Assembly (NCBI RefSeq): GCF_040717535.1
Contig: NZ_JBFEFI010000005.1
Location: 248,001 to 312,000, forward strand
Reading direction: 5' to 3'
DNA: 64,000 nt
Origin: Thalassoglobus sp. JC818
Lineage (GTDB): Bacteria > Planctomycetota > Planctomycetia > Planctomycetales > Planctomycetaceae
Both the position numbers and the translations under genes were made by a program. Each line of letters opens with the position of its first letter. The stretch's first letter is position 1. Under the pieces are notes generated by a model. That model was not told the DNA's origin and ran no database searches. It worked only from the letters and a program-made list of their open reading frames with translations. Shown one piece after another: positions 55,841-64,000 of this stretch.

Positions 55841-56275
55841 ATGAACAACACACAAGTTTCACCAAAACCTCCGATTTCCATTGGCATTGCAGTCGTGCAA
55901 CACGACAACAAAGTTCTCGTCGGAAAACGCCCTGAAAACTCCCATCTCGCCGGGCTAAGCGAATTTCCGGGCGGAAAAGCAGACCCGCAGGAGTCGCCAG
56001 CTGCCTGTGCGATCCGCGAGTGCCTCGAAGAAACCGGACTCAGAATCGATGTCGATTCCCTCCTGCATCGCCATACGCATCACTATCCCGATCGAAGCGT
56101 CGACCTTTCGTTTTTCTTGTGCAAACTGCAAGATCCCGACGAGTCAACTTCCCTTCGTGCTCCGTTCGAGTGGGTGCCATTCATGCGCCTCAGCGAATTG
56201 ACCTTCCCCGAGGGAAATCAGGAAGTCCTGCAAATCCTCCACGATCGAATGAGCCATCGCGATCACATCGCATGA
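55841..56275 (+). CDS. Nudix hydrolase (MutT-like)
   Basis: A 144-aa Nudix protein that hydrolyses nucleoside diphosphate-linked substrates; MutT members remove 8-oxo-dGTP. The Nudix box is complete, GGKADPQESPAACAIRECLEETG, spanning the GxxxxxExxxxxxxREUxEExGU pattern. The front GIAVVQHDNKVLVGKRPENSHLAG is of MutT type. The ATG at 55841 is preferred for its position at the domain start; no strong ribosome-binding site is seen, and the frame is open upstream from a GTG at 55784. Confidence 0.88.
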   Translation: MNNTQVSPKPPISIGIAVVQHDNKVLVGKRPENSHLAGLSEFPGGKADPQESPAACAIRECLEETGLRIDVDSLLHRHTHHYPDRSVDLSFFLCKLQDPDESTSLRAPFEWVPFMRLSELTFPEGNQEVLQILHDRMSHRDHIA

Positions 56276-56460
56276 ACGCAATCGAGAAAGTTGTTCCGAA
56301 CGGTGAACTCGAATTCCCAGTCGCCATTCACCAATGGCGATGCTGGACTGCCACTTCGTGAGCAAAGGAAGACCGCGACCCCGAACATCACGTTGAAATA
56401 GCCGGTCCACAGCCCGATTCCGGTCATTCGACGAACTCATTGAATTCTGAAATGAGACGG

Positions 56461-56488
56461 TTGTGACCCGCACGCATCAGCCTAGAAT
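56461..56488 (+). promoter_or_regulatory. Putative sigma-70-type promoter of the superoxide dismutase gene
   Basis: TTGTGA at 56461-56466 and TAGAAT at 56483-56488 are separated by 16 bases. Transcription would begin near 56495, about 45 bases before the ATG at 56541, whose ribosome-binding site GGAG is at the expected place. Sequence match only. Confidence 0.5.
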
Positions 56489-56540
56489 ACACATGCTGGC
56501 TTGATAACGCTTGTCACAAAGAAAGAAAACGGAGTCCAAA

Positions 56541-57149
56541 ATGGCATACTCTCTACCTGACCTACCTTACGCGTACGATGCTCTCGAACCACACTTCGAC
56601 GCGAAGACGATGGAAATCCATCACACCAAACACCACGCTGCTTACATCTCGAAGGCCAATGCAGCCCTTGAAGGGCATGACGATCTCGCATCGAAATCGA
56701 TCGAAGATCTGATGAGCGATCTGGCCAGCGTTCCTGAATCAATTCGCGGAGCCATCCGAAACAATGGCGGCGGACACGCGAACCACTCTCTCTTCTGGAC
56801 AGTCCTCAGCCCAAATGGCGGTGGAGCACCAAGCGGAGAATTGGCAGACGCGATCAACGCCAAATTCGGAAGCTTTGACAACTTCAAAACCGAATTCGCA
56901 AACGCAGCGGCGACACGCTTCGGAAGCGGCTGGGCCTGGCTTTCGGTCGACGGCGGGAACGTTGTTGTTGAAAGCACACCGAACCAGGACACTCCCCTCT
57001 CAGAAGGTCGAACTCCAATCCTCGGCCTCGACGTTTGGGAACACGCTTACTATTTGCACTACCAAAACCGACGTCCTGATTACATTTCTGCATTCTGGAA
57101 TGTTGTCAACTGGGACGAAGTGGCCAAACGCTTTGCAGCTGCGAAGTAG
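56541..57149 (+). CDS. sodA: Superoxide dismutase, Mn/Fe family (Mn-type residues)
   Basis: Converts superoxide to hydrogen peroxide and oxygen. The 202-aa protein has the full family layout: [33 protein letters not shown] (metal His), [11 protein letters not shown] (metal His), GSGWAWL, and [19 protein letters not shown] (metal Asp and His). Gly-Gly-His rather than Ala-Gln before the second His, and Gln in PNQDTPL, favour manganese. No signal peptide, so it works in the cytoplasm. GGAG lies seven bases ahead of the ATG, and an intrinsic terminator follows. Confidence 0.95.
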   Translation: MAYSLPDLPYAYDALEPHFDAKTMEIHHTKHHAAYISKANAALEGHDDLASKSIEDLMSDLASVPESIRGAIRNNGGGHANHSLFWTVLSPNGGGAPSGELADAINAKFGSFDNFKTEFANAAATRFGSGWAWLSVDGGNVVVESTPNQDTPLSEGRTPILGLDVWEHAYYLHYQNRRPDYISAFWNVVNWDEVAKRFAAAK

Positions 57150-57175
57150 TCACACCCCGCACTCATCGAGTGTAC

Positions 57176-57208
57176 AGCCCGGTTTCTCAGAAACCGGGCT
57201 GTTTTCTT
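57176..57208 (+). terminator. Intrinsic terminator of the superoxide dismutase gene
   Basis: agcccggtttct (57176-57187) and agaaaccgggct (57189-57200) are perfectly complementary, giving a stem of about nine pairs with a seven-base loop, followed by gttttctt. It lies 27 bases after the stop codon. Confidence 0.9.
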
Positions 57209-57324
57209 CCCAACGCTGAACTCAGTTCTCGCATGACTTTCGAACTGCACAATTGGTCGAAAACGATTCGCAACCTCGAACGAATAACCTGCTCAACCCC
57301 GACTGAGCCATATCGGTGAATAAG

Positions 57325-57894
57325 ATGATTCAACGATCAATGACAGCAGAGGATTTCTCTCTTCACCGCTGGGAACTTCCTGATGCTGGCCAATGGGCGG
57401 AACTGATTCGCGGCGTTCCGGTCTCGCTTCAACCCCCCGACCCTGAACACGGCACAATTGTCTTAAATCTCTCGAAAGCATTCTCTGCTTACGTCCATTC
57501 CGAGATGATCGGCTACCCCTGCTTCGACCTCGGACTGCACGTTGAATCAGCACCCGACACCGTTCTCCATCCAGCCGTCAGCTATTTCACATCCGGCGAA
57601 CGATTCAGTGAATCCGACAAAGACTACACAGACTCAGTTCCGACTCTCGTTGTTGAATTAGCCACCAGCAATGATCGACGTTCCAACATCAACGAGCGAA
57701 TCACTCTTTACCATCGCTGCGGTGTCTCGACAGTTTGGGTCATCGACCCCGACAACAAAACGGTCCACATCCTCCGCAGAGCCGGCTTAGGCGCCACAAG
57801 ACTCACGGAGTTCGAGACGCTGCATGGAGCCCCCGATCTCAAGAACTTCAAGGTGAATGTCGGTGAACTCTTCCGCGAACCCGATTGGGTCTGA
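57325..57894 (+). CDS. Uma2-like (DUF820) nuclease-fold protein, possibly inactive
   Basis: A 189-aa protein of the Uma2/DUF820 restriction-endonuclease-fold family, usually multi-copy in planctomycetes and cyanobacteria. The fold is visible in WAELIRGVPVSLQPPDPEHG, TLVVELATSNDRRSNINERITLYHRCGVSTVWVIDPDNKTVHIL. The catalytic Asp of the usual PD motif appears as Ala (HPAVSYFT) and the helix Lys as Arg (INERITLY), so cleavage is doubtful. The start is unclear: GTG at 57316, ATG at 57325 or 57343, none with a clear ribosome-binding site. Function is unknown for the family. Confidence 0.72.
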   Translation: MIQRSMTAEDFSLHRWELPDAGQWAELIRGVPVSLQPPDPEHGTIVLNLSKAFSAYVHSEMIGYPCFDLGLHVESAPDTVLHPAVSYFTSGERFSESDKDYTDSVPTLVVELATSNDRRSNINERITLYHRCGVSTVWVIDPDNKTVHILRRAGLGATRLTEFETLHGAPDLKNFKVNVGELFREPDWV

Positions 57895-58048
57895 GCCATT
57901 TGTCCTCGAAACCACAATTGAGAGTAGCGTTCCTCTCCCAATAACATCTCCACGGATCACAGCGACACCTTGAAATCGGCCCACGATTTCCAACCCGCAT
58001 TGGTCGAGATCGGCGTTCAGATTTCACCTCAATGAAAACCGAAAGCCC

Positions 58049-58076
58049 TTGACGAACCTGCCCTGACAGCTAGGAT
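58049..58076 (+). promoter_or_regulatory. Putative sigma-70-type promoter of ssrA
   Basis: TTGACG at 58049-58054 and TAGGAT at 58071-58076, 16 bases apart, lie 20 bases ahead of the mature tmRNA 5' end. Good match to the consensus for a strongly expressed RNA gene. Confidence 0.65.
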
Positions 58077-58095
58077 GATAAGGCTCGACAGACTC

Positions 58096-58452
<357 letters not shown>

Positions 58453-58457
58453 TTACA

Positions 58458-58497
58458 AACAGCCACTTGCAAATGACGCAAGTGGCTGTTTTTATTT
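58458..58497 (+). terminator. Intrinsic terminator of ssrA
   Basis: aacagccacttgc (58458-58470) and gcaagtggctgtt (58478-58490) pair perfectly over 13 bases around the loop aaatgac, followed by ttttattt. It begins six bases after the tmRNA end. Confidence 0.92.
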
Positions 58498-58555
58498 GTG
58501 GTTGCGGAAATGTCCTGTCCCAAAACGCTTGTCCCACACCCCCGTTTTGGCCGAA

Positions 58556-58637
58556 TAGTCCGACTTGTAGTCCGACAAATAGTCCGATTCGAGACTTTTC
58601 TAAGTCCGATTTCATCCGTATTCTGGGGAATCGGACT
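58556..58637 (+). repeat. Tandem 12-bp repeats upstream of the integrase gene
   Basis: Three back-to-back 12-bp units begin at 58556, 58568 and 58580: tagtccgacttg, tagtccgacaaa, tagtccgattcg. A further direct copy of the core agtccga is at 58603-58609 and an inverted copy (tcggact) at 58631-58637. The array lies between ssrA/att and the integrase start, where arm-type integrase sites, an excisionase site or an autoregulatory operator would be expected. Confidence 0.8.
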
Positions 58638-58675
58638 ATGACTCCACTATCGTTGGGACGGATGGGAAAGCGGAA

Positions 58676-60502
58676 ATGGCAGCGCGGACGGCTCGGCTCT
58701 CGAAGCCAGACAAACAGGGTCAATACGCTCGACAGCTGGGCTGGAAACTGAACAGCAAGGGAACACGAGTCCAACACAAGTTCCGCCTCGGGACCGACAA
58801 GCGTGAAGCAGAGCGACGCGACGACCGACTCCGCCAGTTGTGGGAGAAGATTGATGGCGACGCTCCTGACGGCACAGCATTGTGGGATGAAGTCACCCTG
58901 GAGATCGGCAAGCAGCTTGCCAGGGGAGCTGACAAGGTCCACCTTGTTCCGGTGCCAGATGACGAAGCCCCAACAAGTTACGCGACCCGGCTTCAGCGAA
59001 TCCAGAATCGTTTCAGCTTCCTGCGCTTTGTCCCCACTGACGAGAAGCGGTACACGATCGGAATCGGCGACAACGCGATCGACATGCGTCAGGTCGTCCT
59101 CGTAGACAACCCCTATGAAGACTATTGGCGGAAGCATGACGTGTTTGCGGCTCCGCCGCTGAAAGCAAACATCGGCGATGTAACTGTTGGCAAGGGCGAC
59201 CTGCTGGACTCGATGATCAATCCGCCTTACCGCAGGATGACGGATGACGGGAAGACGCTGCATCAGGCTTTCGAGGCGTATGAGGATTGGATCAAGCAGC
59301 ATTATTTCGATGACGAGACTCAGACACTGTCCGAGTATGCCCACACGAAGCTCGGGCAGATTGACTCCTTGAAAGATCGGCATGAGGATGTCCCTCTTGC
59401 TGAGATCGACTACGACTACATCGAAAAAATGTACCGCTTCTGGCGGCAACGCCCGATGAAGCGGACGAAGAAAGGCCAAAAAGAACAGCGAATGAGCGCC
59501 TCGTCGGTTCGCCATTACGTGGGAGAATTGCACAGGTTCTTCAAATGGTTGCATCGCTCGAAAGACTTTGCCTGGCGGAAGCCTGAAGACATCGACGACA
59601 TTGACCGCAGTACCCCGCTCGACACAGAGACGGTCAAGAAACGGATTCGCAAGGTCGACACGTTTCAGCTCGATGAACTGCGTTTGCTCAATCGCTATGC
59701 CACTCCTACCGAGCGCCTCTATCTGATGCTCGGCCTGAACTGCGGATTCGGGACCAAGGAGATCGCCACCTTGACGATCGGCGAAATCTTCCTGCATCAG
59801 GCTCTGCCAGCAGATGAGCAAGAGGTCTTTGGCTTTCACTCGACAGACGACGATTCATTCGTATCACTGGTCCGCAACAAGACCACGATTGTCGGGAAGT
59901 ATTTACTCTTTGGGCAGACCGTGAAGATGCTGGAATGGGTCATGGCGCGTCGACTAAAGCAGAGGAACCCTAGTCCCGACCAGCCCGCTATTCTCAACAG
60001 CAAGGGAATGCCGCTGGACCAAAGAAGCGCCAACGGAAACCCGTCTCGCCAGATTCCCAACACATTCTCGCGCCTGCACAAGCGGATCATCGACGATGGA
60101 AACGAAATCACGAAGCTGCCCTTCAAACACCTCAGGAAGACGGCAGGAGACCTGATCCGTCGGTTTTCCGATGGCGAGGTGGCCGGCGTGTTTCTACTGC
60201 ATGGCAGCCCTGTGACCACCGATAAACTGTCCGACGTCTACACCAACAGACCGTTTGGCAAGGTCTACGATGCGATTCGGCGAGTCGAGGAATACCTGCA
60301 ACCAGTCTTCGAGGAGGCCGGTGACGATCCGACCCTGGAGCAACCCCAGGCTTACACGAGCCGCAAATCAGTTGATCGTATCGCCGAGATGACGAAGGAA
60401 GGAAAGACCGTCAGAGAGATCGCGGAGGCGATCGGAAAGTCACGAATGACGGTCCACCGCCACATCCAAAAGCTGCGGGAACGGGGATTGCTCGACGCCT
60501 AG
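58676..60502 (+). CDS. Tyrosine-recombinase integrase with C-terminal HTH
   Basis: A 608-aa site-specific recombinase beside the ssrA 3' end. An N-terminal ~190 residues resemble nothing I know; a SAM-like core-binding domain covers about 195-300 (LHQAFEAYEDWIKQHY, SASSVRHYVGELHRFFKWL), and the catalytic domain follows (330-540). Visible catalytic residues are a Lys in NKTTIVGK (about 402-408), KHLR at 484-487 holding Arg II, HG at 509-510 and the Tyr nucleophile at 522 in LSDVYTNRP. Arg I is absent: the expected GLRxxE reads GFGTKE (357-362). Residues 565-607 form a helix-turn-helix (TVREIAEAIGKSRMTVHRHIQKL). Such Arg-less integrases recur in planctomycetes. Confidence 0.85.
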   Translation: MAARTARLSKPDKQGQYARQLGWKLNSKGTRVQHKFRLGTDKREAERRDDRLRQLWEKIDGDAPDGTALWDEVTLEIGKQLARGADKVHLVPVPDDEAPTSYATRLQRIQNRFSFLRFVPTDEKRYTIGIGDNAIDMRQVVLVDNPYEDYWRKHDVFAAPPLKANIGDVTVGKGDLLDSMINPPYRRMTDDGKTLHQAFEAYEDWIKQHYFDDETQTLSEYAHTKLGQIDSLKDRHEDVPLAEIDYDYIEKMYRFWRQRPMKRTKKGQKEQRMSASSVRHYVGELHRFFKWLHRSKDFAWRKPEDIDDIDRSTPLDTETVKKRIRKVDTFQLDELRLLNRYATPTERLYLMLGLNCGFGTKEIATLTIGEIFLHQALPADEQEVFGFHSTDDDSFVSLVRNKTTIVGKYLLFGQTVKMLEWVMARRLKQRNPSPDQPAILNSKGMPLDQRSANGNPSRQIPNTFSRLHKRIIDDGNEITKLPFKHLRKTAGDLIRRFSDGEVAGVFLLHGSPVTTDKLSDVYTNRPFGKVYDAIRRVEEYLQPVFEEAGDDPTLEQPQAYTSRKSVDRIAEMTKEGKTVREIAEAIGKSRMTVHRHIQKLRERGLLDA

Positions 60503-60530
60503 AGCCGCAACCGAGGGCACGATTGGTTGA

Positions 60531-60773
<243 letters not shown>

Positions 60774-60832
60774 GCGAGAATCTCTGCAAATAGCCCTGTG
60801 AGGATAGAATTACTCGGACTGGAAAAGCGGCC

Positions 60833-61279
60833 TTACATCCCCTCTACGTGTTCTGATCTCTTGTCGACGGACGATTCCAATCTCTCGATGAAAGCCGGAT
60901 CAACCCTCCACGAAGCGTGTTGCCTATCACGGATGAAACGAATTTTTTGAACCGTGGCGGACATGCCGTCAACTTCGACTCGTATCTTTCCCTGATAGGT
61001 CGCCTGCAAAGGTTTTCCGGCGTCAGCGACAAGCCGAAACGTCACCTTGGAACCGGCTGTGTCTGATTTATGCGAGTAAATTCGGAGGTCTCGCAAATCT
61101 TTCCAGGTGCCCCGGTCATAACCATGAAAATCAAGGATCATTTTTGCGTCAACAAAATGGATTGCTCCATCCCAAGATCGTTCTTCTTCCGCCAAGAGCT
61201 CAATGTCACCGGCAGGCAGTGACAGCAATGCAATCAACGCTCCCAAACGAAGCCATTTAGCTTTCTGATTTCCCTTCAT
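60833..61279 (-). CDS. Small exported protein coupled to a flavin oxidase
   Basis: A 148-aa protein with an N-terminal hydrophobic segment (AKWLRLGALIALLSLPAG) resembling a signal peptide, then a beta-rich domain (AIHFVDAKMILDFHGYDRG, FRLVADAGKPLQATYQGKIRVEVDGM). No family recognised. The ATG at 61277-61279 overlaps the stop of the flavin oxidase gene by four bases, so the two are translated together. A second ATG 13 codons upstream (61318) would lie well inside that gene and is not preferred. It is part of the ssrA-linked segment. Confidence 0.65.
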   Translation of the reverse strand: MKGNQKAKWLRLGALIALLSLPAGDIELLAEEERSWDGAIHFVDAKMILDFHGYDRGTWKDLRDLRIYSHKSDTAGSKVTFRLVADAGKPLQATYQGKIRVEVDGMSATVQKIRFIRDRQHASWRVDPAFIERLESSVDKRSEHVEGM

Positions 61280-62712
61280 TGAAGTAACTCCTGTGTCCAT
61301 GTATTCGTAAAAACGCAACCGTGATCAACTTTTCGCTGAATGCTGCGGAACTCCTCGAAGCCCCGATAACACTCCCGAAGTTCCTCGACTGAGAGGGGAC
61401 ATAGCTTGCCCCAATGTACTCGTGCTTTGAAAAGGCGGAACATTGATTTTGCGAGGAATGTTGCCAGCTCATCAAAGGGCTTTCGTGCCTGGCCTCTGTG
61501 GTAATTCGTCAGGGTAATCGAGTACCAGGCCGAGTTGGGTTCGTCACAGGTTTGTCCATCAGCCTCATGCGCCGAGGGACTTGCCATCGAGATCAGCGTG
61601 TCGTCGGGCAGAATCTTGCGGATACAGATCGGGTAATGATGGCAATACACGCCCCGAATTTCGTTCAGACTCTCGCTGCATTGCGATTTGCTGACTTCGG
61701 CCAAATAACTACGTGGAAGTTCGGTATTATGGGAGTCCGCCGCAATCAGAGTCTGTTTCAGGTGGACCAACGCATTAGCGAGATGCTCCTTTTGGACAAA
61801 TAATTCGATCTCCACATGCCGAAACAGCTCGTGTTCCATGACCAGCTGAGAACTTGATTCTCCGATGACGCGCCAGTTGCGAATCACACTATTGGGAACT
61901 CCATGTGCAAAGAGAGCCTTTGTGACCGCATGCCATCGGATCACTCTCACTGTTACCAGAATGACCAGGTGCATCAGGACATCAAACACAATGAATCGGT
62001 ACCAGTGATAGAGTTTCACCGAAGTTGACTTCTCGGCGTCGACTTCTCGACGGTGCTGTGCAAAGTACCGCCAACGCCAAGGAACAAAATAGAACTGCGT
62101 TAGTGGGGATGACTCCTCTGCCTTCAAGATGTCCTCGACACTCAGGTACTCTCGAAAATGTTCTTCGACGTTGTATTGAGTTCGACATTCCATGATCACA
62201 CTGAGAATGACTCCCAGAGTTCCCAGTGAGCAGCGAGCTGCTCGTAACTCGTCACCAGAATTGAACTCCCGAATGACAGCCTTCTTGGTTGCCGGGTCGT
62301 AACAAGCCACCCGGACTGCAACAACGTAGTGAGAAAGCGAGTGCCTCCCAGAACCATGTGTTCCTGTCGAGGTCGCACCGGCAATCGTCTGTTCCGTAAT
62401 GAAACCTACCGATGGGAGAGTAAGCCCCTGTTTCTCGATCTCAGCGAGCAGACGTTTGATTTGACAGCCAGCACCGACTTGAACAACCTTGCGTCCATCC
62501 CGTTGCATCACCTCGACACCTTGCAGCCGATGCAAATCCAGCAGCACCATATCTGCGTCAATGACCGGACTCCACGAGTGCAATCTTCCGACGCAACGAA
62601 TCTGTTGTCCCTGATGCTGATTCAGTATTGCCAGTACAGCATCCTCTGATTCGGGCTGATAGAAGTGCTGTGCGTTCAGGACGATGTTGCGTCCAAAGTT
62701 GGCCTTGCGCAT
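61276..62712 (-). CDS. FAD-dependent sugar-lactone oxidase family protein
   Basis: A 478-aa member of the aldonolactone/D-arabinono-lactone oxidase family (FAD-binding type 4 plus ALO C-terminal domain). The FAD domain is seen in IRCVGRLHSWSPVIDADMVLLDLHRL, where His in GRLHSW is the position that is often covalently flavinylated, and in QTIAGATSTGTHGSG. The ALO domain is towards the C-terminus (HWGKLCPL, EFRSIQRKVDHGCVF). It could oxidise a sugar lactone or another alcohol with oxygen, giving hydrogen peroxide. GAAGGAAG lies eight bases ahead of the ATG. No signal peptide. Confidence 0.88.
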   Translation of the reverse strand: MRKANFGRNIVLNAQHFYQPESEDAVLAILNQHQGQQIRCVGRLHSWSPVIDADMVLLDLHRLQGVEVMQRDGRKVVQVGAGCQIKRLLAEIEKQGLTLPSVGFITEQTIAGATSTGTHGSGRHSLSHYVVAVRVACYDPATKKAVIREFNSGDELRAARCSLGTLGVILSVIMECRTQYNVEEHFREYLSVEDILKAEESSPLTQFYFVPWRWRYFAQHRREVDAEKSTSVKLYHWYRFIVFDVLMHLVILVTVRVIRWHAVTKALFAHGVPNSVIRNWRVIGESSSQLVMEHELFRHVEIELFVQKEHLANALVHLKQTLIAADSHNTELPRSYLAEVSKSQCSESLNEIRGVYCHHYPICIRKILPDDTLISMASPSAHEADGQTCDEPNSAWYSITLTNYHRGQARKPFDELATFLAKSMFRLFKARVHWGKLCPLSVEELRECYRGFEEFRSIQRKVDHGCVFTNTWTQELLQ

Positions 62713-62857
62713 GACCGGGCCTTCCTTCGATGGGTTTGGTAGAATCTCTACCTAATAGGCGACATCTACGTTCTTTTTTTGCGCGGTTGATCCTGTTTTT
62801 TCTTTTTCCGCGCACAAAACAGCAGCGAATGTCGCTTGAGAAGGTGGACATCAAGAA

Positions 62858-63427
62858 ATGGAATCTGCCAATTCACATTTAGAGTCAGCAATCACTCGAT
62901 TCCGGCCAATCTTACTGACACTGGCCGAGGCGCTCATTTTCCCGACTTATCGAGGAGAACTGGAGGCATCAGATCTCGTGCAGCAAACTCTCATGGAAGC
63001 TCATCGTTCGAGCAACTCACTTGGAGACCTGGATGAAGCGCGATTTTTTTCGTGGCTACGTACAGCCCTCCAGCGAAACGTCTTGGACGCGATCAAACAT
63101 GTCAAAACACTCAAGAATGACCATCGACGCCGTTTGCGAGCAGCTGACATCGAAGACTCATTTGTGCAACTGGACAATGTTCTGATTGCCGAGGACACGT
63201 CACCCAGCCAAGTCGTCCAAAAAAACGAGCAGATATCGTTGATGCTGACAGCAATTCAATCGCTCCCAGAAAGTCAAAAGAAGGCAGTGATCCTCAAACA
63301 CCTCCGTGGCTTCTCACTCCGAGAAGTTGCCGATGCACTTGACATTTCGGAATCTGCGACGGCAGGGCTGTTGCATCGCGGCCGCCAACGTCTCGTAGAA
63401 CTGATCGAGGGAGGGGGCAATGACTGA
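62858..63427 (+). CDS. ECF-type RNA polymerase sigma factor
   Basis: A 189-aa sigma-70 family protein of the ECF type. Region 2 is DLVQQTLMEAHRSS ... FFSWLRTALQRNVLDAIKHVK and region 4 is LPESQKKAVILKHLRGFSLREVADALDISESATAGLLHRGRQRL. It overlaps the start of a Ser/Thr kinase gene by eight bases, an arrangement typical of planctomycete ECF sigma/kinase pairs, in which the kinase likely controls the sigma factor or its regulon. GAAGGTGG lies about ten bases ahead of the ATG. It is divergent from the flavin oxidase. Confidence 0.93.
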   Translation: MESANSHLESAITRFRPILLTLAEALIFPTYRGELEASDLVQQTLMEAHRSSNSLGDLDEARFFSWLRTALQRNVLDAIKHVKTLKNDHRRRLRAADIEDSFVQLDNVLIAEDTSPSQVVQKNEQISLMLTAIQSLPESQKKAVILKHLRGFSLREVADALDISESATAGLLHRGRQRLVELIEGGGND

Positions 63428-64000
63428 GGACAGTCCGAACGCAAACATGCTTTCTTACGATGAGACTTTCGCTGAAATTGAGCGGGCGTTGGAGCGAGGA
63501 GAATTGTCCTCGTGCGGCAACGTAGTCGCCGATCACGAAAGGCATTATCTGTTTGTCGACGAGATCGCATCGCCCGTACGGACTGCTCTCAAGGCTCTCG
63601 GCGGACCGCCAGTTCTACCCGAATACGGCGAATTGACTGAATTAGGTCGTGGCGGCATGGGTGTTGTCTATCGTGCCCAGCACCAGACAACAAAACGAGT
63701 TGACGCAATCAAAGTCATTCGGCCCGATCAAATTGCCATCTCAAGCGCTGAGCACTTCGAGATGATACGGCGGCTTTTCCGTCAGGAATCGCAACTCGCT
63801 GCCACCGTGGCTCATGAGCACATTGTACCTGTTTACCAGGTCGGCGAAGTCGACGGCACGGCTTGGTATTCCATGCAGCTCGTTGATGGAATCAGTCTCA
63901 AAGAGTTGGCGATTCGGGAATCCTTGTCTCCCGAGCAAGTTGCTACCTACATCGAAAGTATTGCCAAGGCTGTTGATGTTGTTCATCGCCATGGAGTTTT
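63420..64000 (+). CDS. Ser/Thr protein kinase, truncated by the window edge
   Basis: The first 193 residues of a Hanks-type kinase; the window ends in mid-gene. After an N-terminal ~65 residues come the Gly-loop ELGRGGMGVVYRA, the catalytic Lys in RVDAIKVIRP, the alpha-C region RLFRQESQLAATVAHEHIVPVYQVG and the hinge WYSMQLVDGISLKEL; HRHG at the very end begins the catalytic loop. GAGGGGG lies just ahead of the ATG, and the gene overlaps the sigma factor by eight bases. C-terminal domains cannot be seen. Confidence 0.92.
   Translation, partial: MTEDSPNANMLSYDETFAEIERALERGELSSCGNVVADHERHYLFVDEIASPVRTALKALGGPPVLPEYGELTELGRGGMGVVYRAQHQTTKRVDAIKVIRPDQIAISSAEHFEMIRRLFRQESQLAATVAHEHIVPVYQVGEVDGTAWYSMQLVDGISLKELAIRESLSPEQVATYIESIAKAVDVVHRHGV

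Noticed and set aside
55693-55911. A minus-strand frame containing an eight-residue repeat
   Set aside because: The repeat is explained by the 24-base DNA repeats. The frame overlaps the start of the Nudix gene in the opposite strand and has no start site or protein features.
62781-62813. Inverted repeat gcgcgg ... ccgcgc between the oxidase and sigma genes
   Set aside because: Six-base arms around a long T-rich loop are too weak to call a terminator or operator, and no T-run is in the right place for either direction.

Overview
The window is a chromosomal stretch from a member of the Planctomycetota, most likely class Planctomycetia. The evidence is the set of family markers: a DUF1501 protein beside a very large PSCyt1/DUF1549/DUF1553 (PSD1) protein, formylglycine-type sulfatases, a PP-loop-free PPi-type PEP carboxykinase of the bacterial/Entamoeba kind, a minimal Tad pilus cluster with planctomycete-style pilins, and an ECF sigma factor overlapping a Ser/Thr kinase gene. 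No species can be named from sequence reading alone. Most genes carry housekeeping or generic metabolic functions, packed in short same-strand runs.

Layout. 0-6.7 kb: two TatA-type translocase genes, malate dehydrogenase, a thioredoxin-fold lipoprotein, a free-standing lipoyl-like domain without its lysine, a PQQ-type beta-propeller and an iron alcohol dehydrogenase. 7-16.6 kb: mutL with an upstream unknown gene, a Tat-exported TIM-barrel isomerase, the split glycine decarboxylase (gcvPA, gcvPB) with gcvH, rpiB and a fused YrdC-like/LMW phosphatase gene; gcvT is not here. 16.7-25.8 kb: an exported CehA-like metallohydrolase, DUF1501 and PSD1 proteins on the minus strand, and a divergent short-chain dehydrogenase. 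25.8-32.2 kb: a minus-strand Tad/Flp cluster (two TadB/C membrane proteins, CpaF ATPase, CpaB) fed by three small pilin-like genes, two of them recent paralogues. 33-38.2 kb: a tripartite tricarboxylate transporter in which the binding protein and TctB are one polypeptide, followed by TctA, an overlapping sulfatase and a secreted phosphodiesterase-like enzyme. 38.3-43.8 kb: minus-strand run of an LRR lipoprotein, mtaB, STAS protein, tmk and lipoate/octanoate transferase, mostly with 1-4 base overlaps, plus two small membrane/unknown genes. 44-57.9 kb: PPi-dependent PEP carboxykinase, a chorismate-lyase-like protein, exported unknowns, a monoheme protein, GDP-mannose dehydratase, a second sulfatase, mazG, a phytanoyl-CoA-dioxygenase-like protein, a Nudix hydrolase, Mn-type superoxide dismutase and a Uma2-like protein.

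58-64 kb: a one-piece tmRNA gene (ssrA) with its own promoter and terminator, immediately followed by a tyrosine integrase. The 3' end of ssrA is a classical island target, and between ssrA and the integrase lie three exact 12-bp tandem repeats plus two outlying copies, which look like protein-binding sites. Beyond it are a broken transposase, a sugar-lactone-oxidase-type flavoprotein with a small exported partner, and an ECF sigma factor/protein kinase pair cut by the window edge. This is the most clearly acquired part of the window; the far end of the island is not visible.

The observations most worth pursuing are the ssrA/integrase junction with its 12-bp repeats, the TctC-TctB fusion, the lysine-less lipoyl domain, the degenerate YrdC-phosphatase fusion, and the Tad pilin genes with an atypical processing motif and a perfect 12-bp hairpin between them. 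All calls were made by eye; no database search or computed score was used.
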